The notes under the pieces: model-generated
What the model was told of the DNA's origin: nothing
The model's input: only the letters and a program-made list of their open reading frames with translations
Databases searched by the model: none
Program-made: the position numbers and the translations under genes
In this document: piece by piece, positions 6,561 to 11,848 of the stretch
How the letters are laid out: every line of letters starts with the position of its first letter
How positions within the stretch are numbered: the first letter of the stretch is position 1
Assembly (NCBI GenBank): GCA_964533865.1
Contig: CAZHRC010000033.1
Span: forward strand, 1 to 11,848
DNA: 11,848 nt
Reading direction: 5' to 3'
From: CAZHRC01 sp964533865
GTDB taxonomy: Bacteria > Bacillota > Clostridia > Tissierellales > Peptoniphilaceae

Positions 6561-8558
6561 TTATTTTTTCATAAATTCCAAAATTTCAACTGGATGTAGC
6601 TTCTCGATTTTTTTTCTATCCTCAATAAACTTTATGAATTTTTTTTCTGTAATACTTTTATTTCTTAATACTATGTATTCTTTTTTTTCTTTAGGTAAAG
6701 AATCAACAAAATCTTTATAATAATCATTTTTTAAAAAATCAATAAAATTACTATAATAATTATTATAAAAATATTCCATATAAATTTTCCTATCTTCTCC
6801 TTTTAGGTCATAAATTGAATTAATAATAACATCCTCTATTCTCCAAGCATAAGTATAATACTTAATTTTCATTAAGTCTATTAAACTTCTTTTTAAATAA
6901 TATTCATTAAATCGCTCATCTAAAATTTTTAAAATATCCATCATATCTACATTTATCTTGCTTCTCATAATTGATCCGCTTCTAATTAAATAATTATAAA
7001 AAGGTTTTGGTATATATTTAATTGTCTTTGATTCTAAAAATGGGAAAATATTTGTACTTAAATCTTCGTATTTCTTGTTATGAACATATTTAAACCCCGC
7101 TTTTTCAAATAGTTCCTTTTTAAAAATTTTATTACACGTCGAAGCCATTATGCTTGAAAATAAAATACCATAATATTTGTTGTGACTAGACAACATGTGT
7201 TCAATTGCAGGAGTTCTGAAGGTTTCTGTTTCAGAAAATATAGTATTCCAATCAAAAATTACCATATCTACATCATTTTTTAAATAGGGCAACGCTTCTC
7301 TAAATGTTTCAGGTTCAATAGTATCGTCTGAATCTACTGATGCAATATACTTCCCTCTTGCTTTTTCTAATCCAAGATTTCGAACTACTCCTAAACCTTT
7401 GTTTTCTTGTTTAATATAAATAATATCATTGGGGTGTTTTTCTAATAATTCTAAAATTATTTCTTCGCTATTATCGGTTGATCCATCGTTAATAACTAAT
7501 ATTTCCATACTGTCTATTTTTGCATCTATTATTGAAATTAAACATTCTCTTAAATACTTACCCGTATTATATACGGGAACAATTACAGATAATAATATTT
7601 CACTTTTTTCTTTTTTTATTATTTCTTCTTTTTTTTGCAAAAATTGTTGAATACCCATTTTAGAATTTATACTGTATTCATTTCTAAATTTATTGTATTC
7701 TGAAAATATTTTTTGTTCATTAATCAATGCATTTTCTATTTTTTGTTTTATTTCGTCAATATCATCATCACTTTTCATCACTAAATTGCTTTTTAAATAT
7801 TCATTAGAATCAAAAATATTAGTATTTCCAACAATAATTGGGACATGATTATCCATACTTCTTAATATTGTAATATTACTAGTATCTGCAAAATTAATAT
7901 ATAGGTTAATTGAATTATTGAGTGTTTCTTCATAGATATTATTGATATTTATATTAAAAACTTTACAAAAATTATTAATTTCAATATAATTATTATTAAA
8001 TTTTACTAAATATTTATCAAAAAATGAAGCTGCACTTAATTCATTATAAAAACTATCTCTCGGATTTTTGGCAGAATTTAATATCCCTATACTCTTTGTT
8101 GTTGTCCTTTCAAATTGTTTTTTATTATCAAGATCAATTTGAATATTAAATACATTTTCATTATTTAATCTAAATGATTCATAAAAAGATTTATCAGTAA
8201 AAGCTAATTTATCAATAATGTTTCTACCATGAAGATCCATTATGCCATAGTATTCATTTATAATAGTGCTGTCGCTAAGTGATGAAACGGAATGAGTAAA
8301 TACAAATAATATTTCTTTTTTAGAATTAAGGTTGTTTAATATAGTATTATATTCCAAATAATAATTAATAAAAATAATTTTTTTTATGTTATTTTCATTA
8401 ATAAATTTCGTAAACTTTATAACATCTTCTGATTTATTTTCAAAAAGGATTACATTACCGAAAGAAAAAGTAAAACCATCCAATAAATCAGAATAGCTTT
8501 TTGGAAGACAAACAACATAATCTAAATTGTAAATCAAATCATTTGTATTTTCTATCAT
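6561..8558 (-). CDS. Degenerate GT-B-like module fused to GT2 glycosyltransferase
   Basis: This is a 665-residue protein. The N-terminal half (about 11-310) resembles a GT-B fold, with a Rossmann-like strand at KSIGILNSAKN (155-165) and INLYINFADTS (217-227) followed by HVPIIVGNTNIFDS. It aligns with the C-terminal half of the upstream protein, but the EX7E glutamates are replaced by Asp225 and Arg233, so it is probably not a transferase. The second part (about 323-525) is a typical GT2: LLSVIVPVYNTGKYL, VINDGSTDNSEE (355-366), KGLGVVRNLGL, VDSDD (408-412; DXD metal site) and YEDLS (497-501). A Lys/Tyr-rich helical tail runs from 525 to 665. It should transfer one sugar in the cytoplasm, with the first half perhaps binding acceptor or partner. 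The ATG at 8558 has GGAG five bases upstream. An in-frame GTG at 8564 overlaps that site and is rejected. Confidence 0.85.
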   Translation of the reverse strand: MIENTNDLIYNLDYVVCLPKSYSDLLDGFTFSFGNVILFENKSEDVIKFTKFINENNIKKIIFINYYLEYNTILNNLNSKKEILFVFTHSVSSLSDSTIINEYYGIMDLHGRNIIDKLAFTDKSFYESFRLNNENVFNIQIDLDNKKQFERTTTKSIGILNSAKNPRDSFYNELSAASFFDKYLVKFNNNYIEINNFCKVFNININNIYEETLNNSINLYINFADTSNITILRSMDNHVPIIVGNTNIFDSNEYLKSNLVMKSDDDIDEIKQKIENALINEQKIFSEYNKFRNEYSINSKMGIQQFLQKKEEIIKKEKSEILLSVIVPVYNTGKYLRECLISIIDAKIDSMEILVINDGSTDNSEEIILELLEKHPNDIIYIKQENKGLGVVRNLGLEKARGKYIASVDSDDTIEPETFREALPYLKNDVDMVIFDWNTIFSETETFRTPAIEHMLSSHNKYYGILFSSIMASTCNKIFKKELFEKAGFKYVHNKKYEDLSTNIFPFLESKTIKYIPKPFYNYLIRSGSIMRSKINVDMMDILKILDERFNEYYLKRSLIDLMKIKYYTYAWRIEDVIINSIYDLKGEDRKIYMEYFYNNYYSNFIDFLKNDYYKDFVDSLPKEKKEYIVLRNKSITEKKFIKFIEDRKKIEKLHPVEILEFMKK

Positions 8559-8563
8559 ATTCA

Positions 8564-8567
8564 CTCC
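8564..8567 (-). promoter_or_regulatory. Ribosome binding site that fixes the start of the GT-B/GT2 gene
   Basis: GGAG lies five bases before the ATG at 8558. The upstream in-frame GTG at 8562-8564 shares a base with this site and cannot be served by it, so translation should start at the ATG. Confidence 0.75.
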
Positions 8568-8568
8568 A

Positions 8569-10386
8569 TTAAATACTAATAAATTTACTTATTTGTATTT
8601 TATTTTCTTCGATATTGTTTTTACGGAAAAATTCATATTTTTCCAATATTTTTTGTTCGTTTTTTATGCAATTTATAATTTTTTCTTTTATTTCTATAGC
8701 ATCATCTTCATTAAAAACAACAATATCTTTTTCAATATCAGTATTAATAAAATAATGGCTATTATTTCCCACTATGCAAGGAACTTTTACTTCAAAACTT
8801 TCTAAAGGCAACATTGGGGAACATTCAGATAGTGTAACATATAAATTTACATTATTTGTTGACATTCTTTCAATAAGTTTTTCTCTATTAATAGGTTCTT
8901 TTAAACCGGTATATTTCAAACCAATAGTTTTAGCAAATTTAATTGCTTCTTCATTTAGGGGCACCATATCGACAACCGCATCTTTAATTAATGATACTGC
9001 AAGTAATTGAGTATACATGTTTTTTCTCCAATCATCACATTTTGCTGCATATAGTCCTATTTTTATTTCTTTATTTTTTTTTGTTTTTTGTTTTTCTTTA
9101 AAATTTAATTCGACTTTGTTAGTCAAAAAAAATGTATTTAAATCGGATTTATTATAAAAACTAAACATACTTTTTTTACAAATTCCCATAACGTCTACAA
9201 CTTTATTCCTATGTAAATTTATTATTTCTTTATTTCTTTCCCAACCATAACTATCTAATATTTGAGAGTTACTACCATGCCAAAAAGTTTTTATTTTAAT
9301 ATCAGGATTGTATTTTTTGATAGATATCGCTAAATCTTTCCAACCCTTTGCAAAAGAACTAAATATTACTTGTTTTTTATTACTTTTCAATACCGCATAT
9401 GTAATTTGCTTTATATCTTTTTTTCTATAAATCTCTCCACAATCAACTAAATTTTTAAAATTCTCTTTTGTAGAACTTGCAACTCCTAACCAACTCGAAT
9501 TATAAAGAACAATATAATCACTTTTTGTATTTAAAATACAATTACTAGTGTCTTTAATTCTGTCTAAATATCCTTTTGTTATTGTATTTTTTCTTTGAAT
9601 GTTTTTTTTATATAAAAACCAAAAAGGATAAATAAGAACTTTTACTATCTTCAACAATAAAAATTTTATTCTATTATAGATATTTATTATTCTCCATCCA
9701 TATTTTTGGCCGAATTTTCTAACTATTTTTAATTTCAATTGTTCTTTTTTTGGTATCCAACTAGCATCATAATAATGAACCATACATGTATTATTGGTAA
9801 ACATATTATTAGTTCTATCATAAGAATATGGATAAAAATAATCTCTTGGGTAAATACACACTTCGTTTTTTAATTTTTGGATATTTTTTGAAGCGTGTAC
9901 AAAACCAGATTTTTCAAGTATCTTACTAATTAATTTCGGAATACTATAATTTGAGTATTCAGATAAATTATTAAAATTTATATCTTTTATATTTTTATAT
10001 TTTTCAAGTAGTTTCTTTGGCAAAGTACTCTTTTTTTCTTTTTCATACCAAACTCCAACTGCTACATATCCAGAATCTTCTAACCCTAAAAAAGTTTTAT
10101 TTTTAAATAAATATGAAATATCTTTTACGATTTCCATATCTGTATCAAAATAAATTCCTCCAAGGTCATAAAGAGCCTTTGTTCTAACATAATCAGACAC
10201 AAATGCCCATTTTTTATTTTTATATGCTTCTTTAATAAAATAGCATTCATCTAAGTCTACATTGGTTTCATCCCATTTTATAATCTCAAAATCAGGAAGA
10301 TATTTTTTCCAACTTTTAATACATTTTTTTGCCAATTTTGGAAGAGGTTTGTCACCAAACCAACAATAATGTATATATTTTTTCAT
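8569..10386 (-). CDS. GT32-like DXD sugar transferase fused to GT-B-like domain
   Basis: This is a 605-residue protein. Residues 1-215 belong to the DXD sugar-binding transferase group (Gly_transf_sug, GT32-like). IHYCWFGDKPLP is at 5-16, WAFVSDYVRTKALYDLGGIY precedes FDTD (80-83, the DXD that binds Mn and the sugar nucleotide), and the closing VHYYDASW is at 203-210. A basic, hydrophobic stretch at 242-262 (LLLKIVKVLIYPFWFLYKK) may attach the protein to the membrane or join the domains. Residues 288-605 form a GT-B-like module. IKIGLYAAKCDDW (441-453) opens the second Rossmann half, and ECSPMLPLE (521-529) is an intact EX7E motif. Two sugar additions are therefore plausible. The ATG has GGGAGG four bases upstream, starting in the 17-base gap after the permease gene. 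The stop lies ten bases before the next start. Confidence 0.85.
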   Translation of the reverse strand: MKKYIHYCWFGDKPLPKLAKKCIKSWKKYLPDFEIIKWDETNVDLDECYFIKEAYKNKKWAFVSDYVRTKALYDLGGIYFDTDMEIVKDISYLFKNKTFLGLEDSGYVAVGVWYEKEKKSTLPKKLLEKYKNIKDINFNNLSEYSNYSIPKLISKILEKSGFVHASKNIQKLKNEVCIYPRDYFYPYSYDRTNNMFTNNTCMVHYYDASWIPKKEQLKLKIVRKFGQKYGWRIINIYNRIKFLLLKIVKVLIYPFWFLYKKNIQRKNTITKGYLDRIKDTSNCILNTKSDYIVLYNSSWLGVASSTKENFKNLVDCGEIYRKKDIKQITYAVLKSNKKQVIFSSFAKGWKDLAISIKKYNPDIKIKTFWHGSNSQILDSYGWERNKEIINLHRNKVVDVMGICKKSMFSFYNKSDLNTFFLTNKVELNFKEKQKTKKNKEIKIGLYAAKCDDWRKNMYTQLLAVSLIKDAVVDMVPLNEEAIKFAKTIGLKYTGLKEPINREKLIERMSTNNVNLYVTLSECSPMLPLESFEVKVPCIVGNNSHYFINTDIEKDIVVFNEDDAIEIKEKIINCIKNEQKILEKYEFFRKNNIEENKIQISKFISI

Positions 10387-10403
10387 ATACCCTCCCGATG
10401 TAT

Positions 10404-11177
10404 CTATAATTCTTCTACGAAATTTCTTTCAAATCTTTTATATATTAAATATCCAATTACTAGTATTGCAAATGATATTAATGCTACTATTCCTAACGAT
10501 TCAAAGTTAGGCATTCTTTTGTAGAACAATATATCTCTATATGCTTGTATTATTGGTGCCATAGGATTTAGATTTATAATAAATTGATATTGTTTTGGTA
10601 TCATATCTAATGAATATACTATAGGTGTTGCATAAAATAATGCCATTAAAAACACACTTATAATATGTTCTAAATCTCTAGCATAAACTGTGCAAGAACT
10701 AGTTATGAATGTTATTCCCAATATTAGTATATATTGAATTAACAATATTAATGGAAAGAATAAAATATAATAACTGAATCCCACCCCTGTTATTAATAAA
10801 GCAAATAACATTATCAATGTTGAAATTAAGAAATTTATTGCATTAGCTGTTACGCTTGATATGGGTATTATTTCTCTAGGAAAATAAACCTTCTTCATTA
10901 AACTTCCGTTTGCCACTGTTGACAATGAACCTTGAGATATTGATACGGTAAAGAACGTCCAAGGTATAAGTGCAGTAAATAAGAACATTGAATAATTATC
11001 TATTTGTATTTTCATAATTTTTGAAAATACAAATGAATAAACCATAAGCATAAGTATTGGATTAAGGTAAGACCATAATACTCCTAACCAAGCACCTTTA
11101 TACTTGCCTCTTATTTCTTTTTTTACACTTGTTCTTAGTAATTCTCTATATTTATATAAATCTTTAAATACTTTCAT
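10404..11177 (-). CDS. wzm: Wzm-type ABC-2 permease for polysaccharide export
   Basis: This 257-residue integral membrane protein is of normal length for the Wzm/TagG/RfbA family (ABC2_membrane, PF01061). The N-terminal amphipathic region REIRGKYKG-like residues (20-28), then AWLGVLWSYLNPILML (29-44) into helix 1, are family hallmarks. So are MKKVYFPREIIP (94-105), YARDLEHI (165-172) and LNPMAPIIQAYRDI (203-216). About six helices are predicted, at roughly 35-53, 65-80, 108-130, 137-160, 172-190 and 226-245. It forms the channel through which a lipid-linked glycan crosses the cytoplasmic membrane, powered by the adjacent ATPase. Its ATG comes one base after the ATPase stop, with AGGGGAG inside the ATPase's last codons, so the two are translationally coupled. 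Whether the product is an O-antigen-like or a wall-linked polymer cannot be told from this gene. Confidence 0.95.
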   Translation of the reverse strand: MKVFKDLYKYRELLRTSVKKEIRGKYKGAWLGVLWSYLNPILMLMVYSFVFSKIMKIQIDNYSMFLFTALIPWTFFTVSISQGSLSTVANGSLMKKVYFPREIIPISSVTANAINFLISTLIMLFALLITGVGFSYYILFFPLILLIQYILILGITFITSSCTVYARDLEHIISVFLMALFYATPIVYSLDMIPKQYQFIINLNPMAPIIQAYRDILFYKRMPNFESLGIVALISFAILVIGYLIYKRFERNFVEEL

Positions 11178-11178
11178 A

Positions 11179-11848
11179 TTACTTCTCCCCTATATATTTT
11201 GCTACTACTTTATCAGGGTTTCCATCCATATGTATTTTTCCATCTTTAAGCCATATTGCTCTAGTGCAAAATTTCTTAACAGCTTCCATTCCGTGAGTAA
11301 CTAAAACTATAGTCTTGCCTTCGTTTTTTAAAGAATCCATTTTCTTGTAACATTTATCTTGAAAGTTTTGATCTCCTACAGCTAATATTTCATCAATTAA
11401 TAATATATCTGCATCTACGTTAACTGCTACTGAAAACGCTAATCTCATATACATACCTGATGAATATGTTCTAACAGGATTATCAATAAAATCTCTTATC
11501 CCAGTAAAATCAATTATTCCTTCAATTCTACTATCTATCTCTTTTTTTGTTAATCCAAATATAGAAGCATTAAAGTATATATTTTCTCTTCCAGAAAAAT
11601 CAGGATGAAATCCCGCTCCAAGTTCTATCAATGAAGTTATTTTTCCATTAATTTCTATTTTTCCTTTATTTGGATATAATATTCTAGTCATTAATTTTAA
11701 TAATGTGGATTTCCCGCTACCATTAGCTCCTATTAAACCAACAGTTTCACCTTTATATATAGTTAAATCAATGTTTTTTAGTACATGTAATTTATCATTT
11801 TTGTTTCTTTTCTTAAAGAAAAGAAGTCTTTCTTTTAAAGTATTAGCT
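11179..11848 (-). CDS. wzt: Wzt-type ABC transporter ATPase (5' end beyond window), no C-terminal binding domain
   Basis: The last 222 residues are visible and the N-terminus is cut by the window edge. The reading frame stays open from an internal ATG at 11691 up to 11847. In this upstream part the Walker A motif GANGSGKST is encoded at 11704-11730, so the ATG at 11691 is not the start. Downstream come LGAGFHPDFSGRENI (the Q-loop region of Wzt/TagH proteins), the signature YSSGM (11452-11466), Walker B ILLIDE (11389-11406) followed by ILAVGD, and the H-loop VTHGM. The protein stops about 37 residues after the H-loop. It therefore lacks the C-terminal carbohydrate-binding domain of E. coli O8/O9a Wzt and resembles short Wzt or NBD-only forms. 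It powers glycan export with the permease. The order ATPase then permease is the reverse of the best-known wzm-wzt and tagG-tagH pairs. Confidence 0.93.
   Translation of the reverse strand, partial: ANTLKERLLFFKKRNKNDKLHVLKNIDLTIYKGETVGLIGANGSGKSTLLKLMTRILYPNKGKIEINGKITSLIELGAGFHPDFSGRENIYFNASIFGLTKKEIDSRIEGIIDFTGIRDFIDNPVRTYSSGMYMRLAFSVAVNVDADILLIDEILAVGDQNFQDKCYKKMDSLKNEGKTIVLVTHGMEAVKKFCTRAIWLKDGKIHMDGNPDKVVAKYIGEK

Noticed and set aside
11689..11691. ATG at 11691 as the start of the ABC ATPase
   Set aside because: The frame continues upstream through a perfect Walker A motif (11704-11730) to the window edge, so this Met is internal.

Overview
The window is very AT-rich. Sampled 60-base lines run from about 12% to 35% G+C. 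It uses the standard code, with TGA as stop and TGG as Trp, and most genes have strong Shine-Dalgarno sites (AAGGAG, GGGAGG, AGGAGG). A low-GC Bacillota of the Clostridium type fits best. Fusobacteriota or Brachyspira cannot be excluded, because no taxonomic marker gene is present. Every supported gene lies on the minus strand, so transcription runs from position 11848 towards position 1. Gaps between neighbouring genes are 1 to 25 bases, or the genes overlap by 4 bases. The only longer gap is 140 bases, before the last gene.

The content is a cell-surface polysaccharide cluster. In transcription order it holds: (1) a Wzt-type ABC ATPase, cut at its 5' end by the window edge, and a Wzm-type permease, which together export a lipid-linked glycan; (2) a 605-residue protein with a GT32-like sugar transferase and a GT-B-like half; (3) a 665-residue protein with a GT-B-like half followed by a GT2 transferase; (4) a SAM methyltransferase with a long C-terminal coiled coil; (5) a 659-residue GT2-GT4 double transferase; (6) a polytopic GT-C-like transferase fused in frame to a polyprenyl-phosphate GT2, with 10 undetermined bases in its first periplasmic/extracellular loop; (7) a DUF2304 membrane protein; (8) an EamA/SMR-like four-helix membrane protein; (9) the N-terminal third or less of a CapE/FnlA-type UDP-GlcNAc 4,6-dehydratase, cut by the other window edge.

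These genes suggest two linked jobs. Genes 1-5 would build a glycan on a lipid carrier in the cytoplasm, methylate it and export it. Genes 6-8 look like a three-component extracytoplasmic glycosylation set: the GT2 loads a sugar on undecaprenyl phosphate, the small membrane proteins help flip it, and the GT-C part transfers it outside the membrane. They would decorate the exported polymer or another surface target. The last gene supplies a deoxy-amino sugar nucleotide.

Three points deserve attention. The C-terminal half of gene 2 and the N-terminal half of gene 3 are homologous GT-B-like modules that abut across the gene boundary, and the second copy has lost the EX7E glutamates. The GT-C/GT2 fusion has a perfect AGGAGG and GTG/ATG starts exactly at the domain junction, so a free GT2 may also be made. 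The methyltransferase-coiled-coil protein recalls chain-terminating rulers, yet the partner Wzt has no carbohydrate-binding domain. I found no tRNA, rRNA, CRISPR array, insertion sequence or convincing terminator.
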